From Rhodanobacteraceae bacterium (GTDB lineage: Bacteria > Pseudomonadota > Gammaproteobacteria > Xanthomonadales > Rhodanobacteraceae), in the NCBI GenBank assembly GCA_016790075.1, contig JAEUPP010000030.1:1-64000 (forward strand): 64,000 nt of DNA. Direction: 5' to 3'. Position numbers and translations under genes: made by a program. How positions within the stretch are numbered: position 1 is the stretch's first letter; each line of letters opens with the position of its first letter. Under the pieces are notes generated by a model that was not told where the DNA came from, did no database searches, and saw only the letters and a list, made by a program, of their open reading frames with translations. Shown here in pieces: positions 9,673-18,215 of the stretch.

Positions 9673-10340
9673 CCGAACGTGAAGTTGCCCTTTCGCTCGA
9701 AGATCACGAACTCGACGAACTTGACCAGTTCCTGCGCGCGCAAGCGCGTGAGAACGAGCCCGACCTGCTGCTGGACGGAGTTCACGGCTTGCTCACCCTG
9801 CTCGCCATCGGTCCCGATCCAGCCTTGCCGGACGAATGGCTGCCCGAAGTGCTGCACGCGCCGTTCGCGGACGAGGAGCAGGGCGAGCGCATCCTGTCGC
9901 TGCTGGCCAAGCTCAACGATTCCATCGTGGGCGAGATCGAAGCGGAAACCTATGAACCCATACTGGGCGAGGTCGATCTTGAGGGCGGCGGCATCGCCCT
10001 GTCGGCCGGGGGCTGGTGCGAAGGCGTCAGCCGCGCCATCGACCTGCGCGCCAGCGCCTGGGAGTCGCGGCTGGCCGAGGATGCGCAGCTGATGGAGATG
10101 CTGGGTCCCGTCATGGCGCTGGCAGTAGACGAGGGCGTGCTCACGGCTGACGCCGAATTCGAGCGATTGACCGAGCAGGAATACGACGACTGCCTGGCGC
10201 ATATCCCGCAGGTCGTCGCCCACGTCGCCCAGTATTGGCGCGTACATCCGGCCAGCGAACGCGAGAAAGCCGGCAGCGGCGCCGCATCCAGCGAGTTTCG
10301 CGAACCGCCACGCCGCCGTGGTGGCCGCTGGGTGCATTGA
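9669..10340 (+). CDS. UPF0149 (YecA/YgfB) family protein
   Basis: A 223-residue, strongly acidic protein. The start at 9669 overlaps the xthA stop in ATGA. It shows the family pattern LDGVHGLLTLLAIGP (about 38-52), a central GWCEGV segment and a closing HVAQYWR helix. No C-terminal SEC-C zinc motif is present, so it is the short YgfB-type form. In many gammaproteobacteria ygfB stands beside zapA and the 6S RNA gene; neither is visible here. The molecular role of the family is not settled, although YgfB has been linked to regulation of beta-lactamase expression in Pseudomonas. Confidence 0.82.
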   Translation: MTEREVALSLEDHELDELDQFLRAQARENEPDLLLDGVHGLLTLLAIGPDPALPDEWLPEVLHAPFADEEQGERILSLLAKLNDSIVGEIEAETYEPILGEVDLEGGGIALSAGGWCEGVSRAIDLRASAWESRLAEDAQLMEMLGPVMALAVDEGVLTADAEFERLTEQEYDDCLAHIPQVVAHVAQYWRVHPASEREKAGSGAASSEFREPPRRRGGRWVH

Positions 10341-10632
10341 CATCCGGGCTGGTGGCGGATCGCCGTTCGCCGGCAGAAAAGCGCTTGAATTCGCGCCGTT
10401 TATCACCGGCAGAAGACACGTCACCAACCCGTCGCTGCGCGGGCTGGTGCGGCGATGGCGGCAAGCCAGGTAACGGCCAGATCCAGGCTTCCTGTTGTCC
10501 CTGACTTGGGGACTTGACCGGACCGAATTGGCGAATCGCCGCCATGGCGCACTTTGTTACAAGGCCTGTGCTCCTGTTTGCGAACCCAGCGGAGTAGATT
10601 CCGCTAGGCGTCCGCCTTTTTTGGAGATCGTC

Positions 10633-11028
10633 ATGGCTATCGAACTGCAGTACGTCGGTTGGACCTTGATCCTTGCTCTGGTGCAAATCTTCTTGCCCGC
10701 GATTGGCAAATTCCGTGCGTACGGGATGAACTGGAGCACCAGCTCCCGCGACGCGGTACTACCTCCGCCGTCGCTACCGACCCAACGCCTGGAACGAGCG
10801 CACAGGAACTTGATGGAGACCTTGCCCATCTTCGTAGCCATCGTCTTGGTCGGCGCTATCAGCGGCCGCCTGAGCCCACGCACCGCAATGTGGGTACAGA
10901 TCTATTTCTGGGCACGGGTTGTATATGTACCGGCTTACGCGCTGGGCATTCCGTACCTGAGGTCAGCGATATGGGGCGTTTCTTTCACCGCCATCGTCGC
11001 GCTGCTGATTCGGATCCTGTTTGCCTGA
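10633..11028 (+). CDS. MAPEG family membrane protein
   Basis: 131 residues starting at the ATG at 10633, preceded by a GGAG ribosome site 8 nt upstream. Four hydrophobic helices are visible, and the RAHRNLMETLPIF stretch near residue 55-67 is the classic MAPEG signature (glutathione/eicosanoid metabolism fold), followed by FWARVVYVPAYALG. Bacterial members have been described as glutathione-dependent enzymes or have no known activity, so the substrate is not predicted. The gene stands alone in a run of plus-strand genes. Confidence 0.85.
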   Translation: MAIELQYVGWTLILALVQIFLPAIGKFRAYGMNWSTSSRDAVLPPPSLPTQRLERAHRNLMETLPIFVAIVLVGAISGRLSPRTAMWVQIYFWARVVYVPAYALGIPYLRSAIWGVSFTAIVALLIRILFA

Positions 11029-11178
11029 GCACGGCCCAGGAATGTCCCGGGGCGCGGGGCAACGAACGGACGGCATGTGGTCATTGTTGCCACGGCATAA
11101 GCAACCTGTTCCTACCAGCGCGCTTGGCTTTGCCTGCGGCGGCAAGCATCTTGCGGCTCTTCCACTCAGGAGCACGCC

Positions 11179-12039
11179 ATGATTGCCAATGCCGCCCGTT
11201 CGCGCCGCGTCGTTACGACCGTGCGTGGTATGCCCGCCAGCGATGGCGCCGGGGTCAAACTGAACCGGCTCATCAGCCAGCCGGCGTTGGATATGCTCGA
11301 TCCGTTCCTGCTGCTGGATGAGTTCCGTTCTGATCGGGCCGGCGACTATATCGCCGGTTTTCCTGATCATCCCCATCGCGGCTTCGAGACTGTGACCTAC
11401 ATGCTCGCGGGCAACATGCGGCATGGCGACAACCAGGGCAACAGTGGCCGGCTGCGGGCAGGCAGCGTGCAGTGGATGACGGCCGGTCGCGGCATCATCC
11501 ATTCGGAAATGCCGGAACAGGAAGACGGTCTGATGTGGGGCTTCCAGCTCTGGGTGAACCTGCCGGCCAAGGACAAGATGATCGCACCGCGCTACCAGGA
11601 CATAGCGCCAGAACAGGTACCGCGGCTGGAACCTGCCGAAGGGGTCGAGTTACGCCTTCTGGCTGGCCGTATCGGCGAGGTCCAAGGGCCGGTGACCGGG
11701 ATCGCGACGGCGCCGCTTTATGTCGATCTGCGCCTGCAGCCAGGCACGCGGTGGAGCGGCGACTTGCCGGAGCGGCATAACGCATTCGTCTATGTTTACG
11801 AAGGCCTGGTGATAGTCGGCGAGGGCGAGTCCGCGTGCGCGCTGACACGGGGCGAGCTGGGCGTACTCAGCCACGGCGAACAGCTGAAGGTAGCCGCAGA
11901 TGGGGCGCCTGCGCGGCTCATCCTCGTTGCCGGCAAGCCGCTGAACGAACCGGTCGCCAGATATGGCCCGTTCGTGATGAATACGCCCGAGCAGATCACG
12001 GCGGCGATTCGCGACTACCAGTCGGGGCATTTCGTATAA
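11179..12039 (+). CDS. Pirin family protein
   Basis: A 286-residue bicupin. The N-terminal cupin carries the pirin metal-site pattern HPHRGFETVTYML (two histidines, about residues 55-67) and HSEMPEQ about 45 residues later. The C-terminal cupin is less conserved. Bacterial pirins with an intact N-terminal site can act as quercetin dioxygenases or as redox/metabolic regulators; which applies here is not evident. It converges on the S9 peptidase, and a GC-rich hairpin lies in the 50-bp gap. Confidence 0.9.
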   Translation: MIANAARSRRVVTTVRGMPASDGAGVKLNRLISQPALDMLDPFLLLDEFRSDRAGDYIAGFPDHPHRGFETVTYMLAGNMRHGDNQGNSGRLRAGSVQWMTAGRGIIHSEMPEQEDGLMWGFQLWVNLPAKDKMIAPRYQDIAPEQVPRLEPAEGVELRLLAGRIGEVQGPVTGIATAPLYVDLRLQPGTRWSGDLPERHNAFVYVYEGLVIVGEGESACALTRGELGVLSHGEQLKVAADGAPARLILVAGKPLNEPVARYGPFVMNTPEQITAAIRDYQSGHFV

Positions 12040-12044
12040 GCGTT

Positions 12045-12070
12045 GCGGCGGCGACCGCCGTCGCCGCCGC
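12045..12070. terminator. Possible bidirectional terminator hairpin between pirin and S9 peptidase genes
   Basis: The 50-bp gap between two convergent genes holds a perfect inverted repeat with 11-bp GC-only arms (12045-12055 and 12060-12070) around a 4-nt loop. No T-run follows on either strand, so intrinsic termination would be weak; a role in stopping transcription or protecting 3' ends is inferred from position. Confidence 0.45.
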
Positions 12071-12089
12071 CGTATCCGTCAGCCCGGCG

Positions 12090-14327
12090 TCACGGTGCGG
12101 GTGTGGTGCCGAGTTCCCGCGCAAAGAAGCGGCGCATGGTGTTGAACACATGCTTCTTCATTGCCGGGGTGGACATGCCGTGCTTGCCGCCGGGATAGGT
12201 CATGAGCTGGAACGGTTTGCCGCGGTTCTGCAGCTCCGCCATGAGTTGCGTCGTATGCGTGAACAACACGTTGTCGTCCGCCATGCCGTGCATCAGCAGC
12301 AAGGGCGACTGCATGCCGTCCAGCCAGGTCAGCACGTTGCTCTGCGCATAACCTTCTGCATTGCCTTGCGGCGTGCCGAGGTAGCGCTCGGTATAGTGCG
12401 TGTCATACAGCGTCCAGTCCGTGGGTGGCGCAACCGAAACACCGGCGGCGACAAGGTCCGAGGACTTGGCCAGCATCATCAGCGTCAGATAGCCGCCATA
12501 GCTCCAGCCGAACACGCCGACGCGCTTGGCATCGACCCAGGGCTGGGTCGCCAGCCATTGGATCAGTGCACGCTGGTCCTCGACCTCCACCGCGCCCAGG
12601 CGGCGGTGGATGGGATCGGAAAACGCGCGCCCGCGCCGCGACATGCCGCGATTGTCGAGGGTCACGACGATATAGCCCTGCTGCGCGAAGTATTGATCCA
12701 TGAGATCGCCGATATCGCGCTTGGCCAGCTGCACGGTTGGGCCGCCGTAGAAATGCGACAGCACCGGATAGCGTTTGGCCGGATCGAACCCCGCAGGCTT
12801 GTACAGGCGGTACCACAGATCCTGGCCATCGGCGGACTTGATACTGCCGAACTCCGGCTCCCGATGCTCGGCGCGATACGCCGCATAGGGATGTGAATCG
12901 TCAACACGGTTCTCTGCAATCCAGGCCAGGCGTTCGCCGTTGGGTTTGCGCACACTGACCTGGGTCGGTGTGCGCGGATCGCTCCAGCTGTCGACGAACA
13001 GCTTGACCGCCCCTTCGGTAACGAAGGTGGCTTCGTGCCATCCGTCCTCCGGGGTTATGCGTTGCGGGTTGGCCGCGTTGCTGCCGTCCAGGCGCAGGGC
13101 ATAGACCTGCTTGTCCAGCGGATGGTCGCGGTTGGCCGCAACATAGATCAGGCCCGCTTCCTCATCCAGCGCCAGCACGCGGTCGATATTCCAGTTTCCT
13201 GTGGACAGTGGGAATTTTTCCTTTCCATCCATACCGTACAAATACAAATGTTTGTACCCACTGCGCTCGGACGCCCAGATGAAGGAATCCTGCCCGGTCA
13301 GGAAACGCAGATCGTCGTGCAGATTGATCCAGGTCGTGCTCGTTTCACTGAGCAGGCGCTGCGATTTCATCGTGTCGATATCGACCAGCACGAGATCGAG
13401 GCGACGCTGGTCGCGCGTCTGGCGCTGGAAAGCCACATGCTTGCCGTCCGGCGTCCAGTTCACGCGGGCGAGATAGATGTCCTTGTCGGGGCCGAGATCT
13501 ATCCAGCGAGTCCGGCCACCGCTGGGTTTGACCAGACCCAGCTGGACACTGACATTGGGCTGGCCGGCGGCCGGATAGCGCTGCTCGGTCACGTTGGTAC
13601 GGTCCGGCTGGATTTCAAAACGCTGCACCAGCGGCACCGCTGTTTCGTCATAGCGCTGGAACGCGATCCAGTCGCTCTTGGGTGACCACCAGTAGCCGCT
13701 GAACCGGTCCATTTCCTCCTGCGCGACGAATTCCGCCTCGCCGTTATGCACCGCGCCCTTGCCGTCGTCGGTCAGGCGCAGCTTGAGATTGCTCTTGAGG
13801 TCGATCGCCCAGAGGTTCTGCCGGCTCACGAACGACACGTAGCGCCCGCTCGCGGCAACCTGGGCGTCAATGATTTCCGCGTCCTTGGGCGTCAACGAGC
13901 GAACTGCCTCGGCGGTTGGCGCGGACAGATCGTAGAGGAATAGCTGACCGGCCAGCGGAAACAACAGTCGCTGGCTATCCGGCGCCCAGCGATAACTGAC
14001 TATGCCCTTGAGTCCGGCGATGCGCTGGCGCTCGCGTGTGGCTTTTTCCGCATCCGACAATTGTTCTTCCGCCGGCTGCAACACTTTGGAGTCGACCAGC
14101 AGCCGCGTCGCGCCATCAGCCAGGTTGTATTCCCACAGATCCAGCGCGTTCTGGTCCTCGGCCTTGCCGCGCAGGAAAGTGACGCGGGTGCCGTCCGGCG
14201 AAATCTTCAGACCCCGCGGGGTGGCCCCGAGCAGGGCCGGGTCGTCATAGATCCGCTCAATCGTGAGTTTTTCAGACATTGCAGGCATCGATACGGCCAA
14301 CAGGCCGGCAAGCAGCATCGTACGCAT
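12090..14327 (-). CDS. S9 family prolyl oligopeptidase / dipeptidyl peptidase IV-like
   Basis: A 745-residue secreted peptidase. The ATG at 14327 gives a short signal peptide (MRTMLLAGLLAVSMPAMS) and has a purine-rich ribosome site upstream; the frame runs further up to 14384. The N-terminal two thirds form a beta-propeller like DPP-IV, and the C-terminal alpha/beta hydrolase domain has the nucleophile in GWSYGGYL, the aspartate in HGMADDNVLF and the histidine in GGKHGMS. It probably removes X-Pro dipeptides in the periplasm. Secreted peptidases are a shared theme with the S46 and DUF885 genes to the right. Confidence 0.9.
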   Translation of the reverse strand: MRTMLLAGLLAVSMPAMSEKLTIERIYDDPALLGATPRGLKISPDGTRVTFLRGKAEDQNALDLWEYNLADGATRLLVDSKVLQPAEEQLSDAEKATRERQRIAGLKGIVSYRWAPDSQRLLFPLAGQLFLYDLSAPTAEAVRSLTPKDAEIIDAQVAASGRYVSFVSRQNLWAIDLKSNLKLRLTDDGKGAVHNGEAEFVAQEEMDRFSGYWWSPKSDWIAFQRYDETAVPLVQRFEIQPDRTNVTEQRYPAAGQPNVSVQLGLVKPSGGRTRWIDLGPDKDIYLARVNWTPDGKHVAFQRQTRDQRRLDLVLVDIDTMKSQRLLSETSTTWINLHDDLRFLTGQDSFIWASERSGYKHLYLYGMDGKEKFPLSTGNWNIDRVLALDEEAGLIYVAANRDHPLDKQVYALRLDGSNAANPQRITPEDGWHEATFVTEGAVKLFVDSWSDPRTPTQVSVRKPNGERLAWIAENRVDDSHPYAAYRAEHREPEFGSIKSADGQDLWYRLYKPAGFDPAKRYPVLSHFYGGPTVQLAKRDIGDLMDQYFAQQGYIVVTLDNRGMSRRGRAFSDPIHRRLGAVEVEDQRALIQWLATQPWVDAKRVGVFGWSYGGYLTLMMLAKSSDLVAAGVSVAPPTDWTLYDTHYTERYLGTPQGNAEGYAQSNVLTWLDGMQSPLLLMHGMADDNVLFTHTTQLMAELQNRGKPFQLMTYPGGKHGMSTPAMKKHVFNTMRRFFARELGTTPAP

Positions 14328-14537
14328 TGGCCACCATTCCCCGGGCGAGGGCGGCATTAGAGCGGGTTTCGGCCTGGGCGTCATGTCGCGTTGCGTTGCG
14401 CGCGGCCCGCGTTGGTGAAAATCCTGCGGCAGCTACCTGCTCGCCGCTCGTGTCTGGTCCGAGCGGGTGCGCGCCGGATCCGCAGCGCCGCGCTACGGAT
14501 TGGCGTTGTGATCCGGTGGCGTGTCGTGCCGATACGT

Positions 14538-16214
14538 TCAACTGTCGAAACGCCGCCAGCGATACCAGTCCAGTGTCGCGGCGAGCAGACGGGTCTCGGT
14601 TTCAGCCTGGGCAGCTACGAAATCCGCTTCGCCCGTCGCACGCTGCAATCGCTGTGACAGCTGCTGCAGCCGTCCAAGCAGATCGGCGCAGGCCAGTTCG
14701 CGCAAGCGATGTTTGAACAGACAGCGTTGCGCATGAAAGGCAAGCGCGGATACCGGCAACAGCATGGCCAGAGCGGCGACCGCCGTGGCGATCCTGCCCG
14801 CGCCATGAATCGCGGGAACCGGCACGATCAGCACCGCAGCCACTGCCGATGCGGCGAAGAGGCCGAGAGCGGCGAGCTGCCAGCCGACCACGCCAACGTG
14901 CTGCCGTACGCGTGCAAGCTTGTCGCGGTATGCGCCCAGCTCGCCCGTCGCATCTTGTCCCAGCCTTTCGCGCAGGTAGCGGTCGCGGAATTCCTGCCAG
15001 GGCAACCGTCGGGCACCGCGCGATCGGCGCAGGTGCGCGACGGCGAGCGTCTGCGCCAACACGCGCGCATCGTCGGGCAACGGCGCCGCAAACAGGAAAC
15101 CGAAGTCGTGCGGCTGGGGCGCGGTAGCCGGGTGCGCCGCATCGCCATTTACCGTTTGCGGAGCAAAAGCCAGCGTGCTGCGCGCGATTTCGGCTGCGAG
15201 GTGCAGCGCGGTCCAGCGTTGTCTTACGGCGGCGGTCGCTGATGCCGAAGCGGAAAACATGCGCCGCAGCGCGATAACGCCCGGAACCAGCAGCAATGCC
15301 GCCGCCAACGGGAGCAACAGGGCTGCACTGCCGGTCACGGTGTTGCGGAACACGCTCACCAGTGCCAGAGACACGGTCCCGATGGCGATCAACGCGATGA
15401 GACGCCGTACCACGGCCTCGCTGGCGCGTGTGCATTGCCTGCTGCATGCGTGCGCGAGCGCACTGCATTCGGTGGCGATGCGCTGCGCCATGTCATCCAG
15501 CGTCAGCGCCGGCGCCGGCAACACCGCCGGCAGTCGCGGCGGCTGCCAGGTCAGGTCACGCGGATAACGCAACTCGTCGTAGACGTGCAGCTTCTGCGTT
15601 TCATCGATCCAGAACGTCAGCGCATACAGCGGCTTGCCGCTACGCAGCGCATGCTCGGCGAATTCGTTCGTGCGGCCGGGCTTGCCCAGGCCGTCGCGAT
15701 GCTTGGGTTGCAGGATCAGCGCGATATCGGCCAGGCGGAGGACTTCCGCAGCGGTCTCGGCAAAGCGCGTCGAGCGTTCGGAGGCGACGCTCGCGACACG
15801 TTCCTGCAGCACCGATGCGCGCTGCAGGCGCTGCAGCGTCTTCTCGCGCTGCGCCGGAGAAAAGTCCTCATCAAACGGCGCACGCGGGCTCCTGGCTGCG
15901 AGAAATTCATCACGCGCCTGCGGCAGCAATACGCGCAGGGCGATACCGCTGCTGTCGCAGGCATCGGCCAGAATGCCCTCGCCGCCGCTGCCGATCTGCA
16001 TCACACCGACGAAGAAATGCCCCTCGTGCAGCGACAGCCGCGGGTGGGCGTGCAGCTGCTTCAGCTTGTCCGTGACCTGGCGCGTCAGCTCCTCGCCGAA
16101 CTTCGCGCGGCGCTGCGGATCGCCGATGCCAGGAAACAGGTCGCGCGCGCCGGCGAAACCGATGTGCGCGGCGCAGGCGTGCGCGACGGACTTGCGGTCA
16201 TCGATGGCTGTCAT
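14538..16214 (-). CDS. SLOG-like domain protein with four membrane segments (putative defence effector)
   Basis: A 558-residue protein with no confident named family. The start at 16214 is chosen for a GAGGG site upstream and because the N-terminus then begins near the domain. Residues 16-205 look like a SLOG/Rossmann nucleotide-sensing domain: HIGFAGARDL opens it, GSGGEGILADAC and IALRVLLPQARDEFL correspond to the glycine-rich loop and second strand, and LADIALILQPKHRDG with TNEFAEHALRSGKPL closes it. Four hydrophobic helices follow in two pairs (about 271-289/297-317 and 444-464/473-495), each pair followed by helices resembling SLATT-type modules. The known theme for SLOG plus SLATT is ligand-triggered membrane disruption in phage defence; this assignment is inference. 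The gene sits downstream of abiEi/abiEii on the same strand, 239 bp away. Confidence 0.55.
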   Translation of the reverse strand: MTAIDDRKSVAHACAAHIGFAGARDLFPGIGDPQRRAKFGEELTRQVTDKLKQLHAHPRLSLHEGHFFVGVMQIGSGGEGILADACDSSGIALRVLLPQARDEFLAARSPRAPFDEDFSPAQREKTLQRLQRASVLQERVASVASERSTRFAETAAEVLRLADIALILQPKHRDGLGKPGRTNEFAEHALRSGKPLYALTFWIDETQKLHVYDELRYPRDLTWQPPRLPAVLPAPALTLDDMAQRIATECSALAHACSRQCTRASEAVVRRLIALIAIGTVSLALVSVFRNTVTGSAALLLPLAAALLLVPGVIALRRMFSASASATAAVRQRWTALHLAAEIARSTLAFAPQTVNGDAAHPATAPQPHDFGFLFAAPLPDDARVLAQTLAVAHLRRSRGARRLPWQEFRDRYLRERLGQDATGELGAYRDKLARVRQHVGVVGWQLAALGLFAASAVAAVLIVPVPAIHGAGRIATAVAALAMLLPVSALAFHAQRCLFKHRLRELACADLLGRLQQLSQRLQRATGEADFVAAQAETETRLLAATLDWYRWRRFDS

Positions 16215-16453
16215 GTGAAGGCCCTCGCGCGCGGGCGCGGTGGGCGGGTCGGCACGGCGCTCGGGCGAACAGCGCTGCGCAATACAGATGCGGTTCCGGC
16301 GCGAACACAGAGCCGGAGTGACGTGCTGGAAGCTCGAATCATCGCCTCTCCCTGGCCACAGCAACGGGTGCGATCCCACGCCGATCGGGCCCAGAGTAGC
16401 GCGAAGCTACTGTTCGCGGAATCGCGCGACCTCGACGTTCTGGTTCACGCAGT

Positions 16454-17389
16454 TCATTGCTTGGCAATGCGCTCAAGCGTGTCAGCGAGCTGCCGGTAGT
16501 CGGTGCCGCGCTTGGCGTCGCTGCGGCGCGCCATGTTCTGAAGCTTGCGGCGAATGCCTGGTAGCTCGATGGCCTGCGGCAGCCCGATCAGCGCGAAGTC
16601 GGGTGCTTCTCGTTCAAGCGACAGCAGGAAATCGCGGGATGACGCGTCCATGAGTTTGGGGATGCGCTCGAGCATTCGTGACCGTGACTGCAACAAAGCT
16701 TCGATCGTCACCGGCTCTGCGCTCATCCCGCGAAACTGCCGGTCGAACACCTCGGTGAAATCAACAGGCTCTCCGGGCGCGAGCATCTCCGCTGCCGGTT
16801 TCGGGCTGACTGCCAGATAGACCAGGAACGTATGCCACAGCGTCTCGTCGAGACGCCCGGAATCGAGCAGCAGGCCGACGTCGAACCAGTCACGCGGGTG
16901 CTGGCGGGATAGCGCTGCGGCGAGCTTGCCGGCGTAGAGATCGGCAAAGTGAAGAACTTGCACTTGGGCAGAACCGAACTCGCGCTCCACGTTGGGCCGC
17001 AGCTCCATGCGCCGTACCGGATGCACGGTGCCGCGCATGACCGGCGTGGTTTCGATCGTGACCTGGGTGCGGCCACGGCTCGCAATCAGGCGATTGATCG
17101 TGTCTGCACCATTCGCCGCCGACGGACGTACCTGCAGCCGCAACGGCGGCGCAGCGAGGCGAGCGGAGAGCGCCTCCAACGCCTCGCCGATCTGCGCAGC
17201 GTCCAAGCCGTAGTCCTGCACCGATAACCAGGTGACGTCGATATCGATCGACAGTCGCGGCATGTCATGCTCGAACAAGTTGATTGCTGTGCCGCCCTTG
17301 AGGGCGAAGCGTGGCTCGGTATCGAGCAGCGGCAACATCTGTACCAGCAGACTGACACGATCCAGGTAGCGCTTATCCCAGGTGTTCAT
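16454..17389 (-). CDS. abiEii: AbiEii-type nucleotidyltransferase toxin
   Basis: 311 residues from the ATG at 17389, which lies inside the end of abiEi (17-bp overlap), the normal arrangement for this pair. The nucleotidyltransferase signature is KGGTAINLF (GGT at 32-34) followed by the D-x-D pair at D49/D51 in SIDIDVTW. AbiEii toxins transfer nucleotides to cellular RNA acceptors and arrest growth; together with AbiEi they form a toxin-antitoxin system that can give abortive infection. The frame is open further upstream to 17602, but that part is the abiEi antisense frame and is not coding. Confidence 0.88.
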   Translation of the reverse strand: MNTWDKRYLDRVSLLVQMLPLLDTEPRFALKGGTAINLFEHDMPRLSIDIDVTWLSVQDYGLDAAQIGEALEALSARLAAPPLRLQVRPSAANGADTINRLIASRGRTQVTIETTPVMRGTVHPVRRMELRPNVEREFGSAQVQVLHFADLYAGKLAAALSRQHPRDWFDVGLLLDSGRLDETLWHTFLVYLAVSPKPAAEMLAPGEPVDFTEVFDRQFRGMSAEPVTIEALLQSRSRMLERIPKLMDASSRDFLLSLEREAPDFALIGLPQAIELPGIRRKLQNMARRSDAKRGTDYRQLADTLERIAKQ

Positions 17390-18215
17390 CGAGCGCCACC
17401 GGGAGGGTGATCTGGTACTTCGGATGCAGACGTCCGCCGGGCGCGAGTACGCGCTTGCCGCTACCCAGATCGACGTCGTCGAGCGAGACGCGCGCAAGCC
17501 AGGCGTGGTTGTGGCGTTCCGCCAGCGCAAGAAAGAGGCGCTTGGCTTTGACGCTGGTGCATCGGCAAAGCAAACGGTGGACCTGGTCGGGCCGCAGTCC
17601 ATTGAGGCCTTGCATCACTGCGTCGGCTTCGAGGATCTGTGCCGTACTGGGCGGCTCGTCGCACAGTTCTAGCGCCGCGCGCTCGTTGCTGGCCATGACA
17701 ACACCAGCGCCCGAGGTGTTGGCGTCGGCTTCGAGTTCGAGGCCCTGCTGGAACAAGCGCTCGTCATCGGCCTCGCTAGCGAAGCGCATAGAGGTCGATG
17801 GGAAGGGTCCGCGACCGCGGTGCGCAAAACGCTCGGGGACCGTCAGTTTCGTGACCCAGCCCGGCAAGCGATCCGGCCCGTAGAGTGTCACCTCTTCATC
17901 TGTGCCAAATCGCAGATAGTGCTCATGCCCGCGCCATGCCAGCGCGAAGCGTCCTCCCACGTGCAGACGCAGGGCTTCTCGTTGCTGCAGCGATTGCATG
18001 ACACCAGCCCAGTGCAGGCTGGCCCTAGGGTTGGTGTAGACCCCGCGCGCTGGCGCGTTGAGCCAGCCACTGCGCACGTAACGGGCGAGCAGGCTGCTCG
18101 AATAGCCCTGCGCACGGAGCCAGCGCGCCGAAGCCAGGTCGGTGTCACCCAGCTCGCGCATCAGTTGGTTTAGCTTGGTGCCTTTTTGCGCACTCACGGT
18201 GAGTAAATTAGTCAT
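17373..18215 (-). CDS. abiEi: AbiEi-type antitoxin and autorepressor
   Basis: 280 residues with the family layout: an N-terminal winged helix (about 12-60, with RWLRAQGYSSSLLARYVRSG and WLNAPARGVY) that binds DNA, then a larger antitoxin domain. The start is uncertain: ATG at 18215 is used, TTG at 18233 and GTG at 18197 are alternatives, and none has a strong ribosome site. One operator-like palindrome lies just inside the start (18192-18204) and another 69 bp upstream (18261-18273), matching the known autorepression of abiE operons through paired inverted repeats. Confidence in the family is high, in the start moderate. Confidence 0.88.
   Translation of the reverse strand: MTNLLTVSAQKGTKLNQLMRELGDTDLASARWLRAQGYSSSLLARYVRSGWLNAPARGVYTNPRASLHWAGVMQSLQQREALRLHVGGRFALAWRGHEHYLRFGTDEEVTLYGPDRLPGWVTKLTVPERFAHRGRGPFPSTSMRFASEADDERLFQQGLELEADANTSGAGVVMASNERAALELCDEPPSTAQILEADAVMQGLNGLRPDQVHRLLCRCTSVKAKRLFLALAERHNHAWLARVSLDDVDLGSGKRVLAPGGRLHPKYQITLPVALDEHLG
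18192..18204. promoter_or_regulatory. Operator-like palindrome 1 at abiEi start
   Basis: ACTCACGGTGAGT is a perfect palindrome with one central base, located at codons 4-8 of abiEi if the ATG at 18215 is used. A near-identical copy lies 69 bp upstream. AbiEi antitoxins repress their own promoter by binding two inverted repeats, so this is the natural candidate site. Confidence 0.6.

Noticed and set aside
10341-10632. Possible 6S RNA or zapA gene after the UPF0149 gene
   Set aside because: Expected neighbours in E. coli, but no coding frame or long paired RNA structure was found in these 292 bp.
15435-16499. 354-residue open frame on the plus strand
   Set aside because: Antisense to the SLOG-like protein; no start context or motif.
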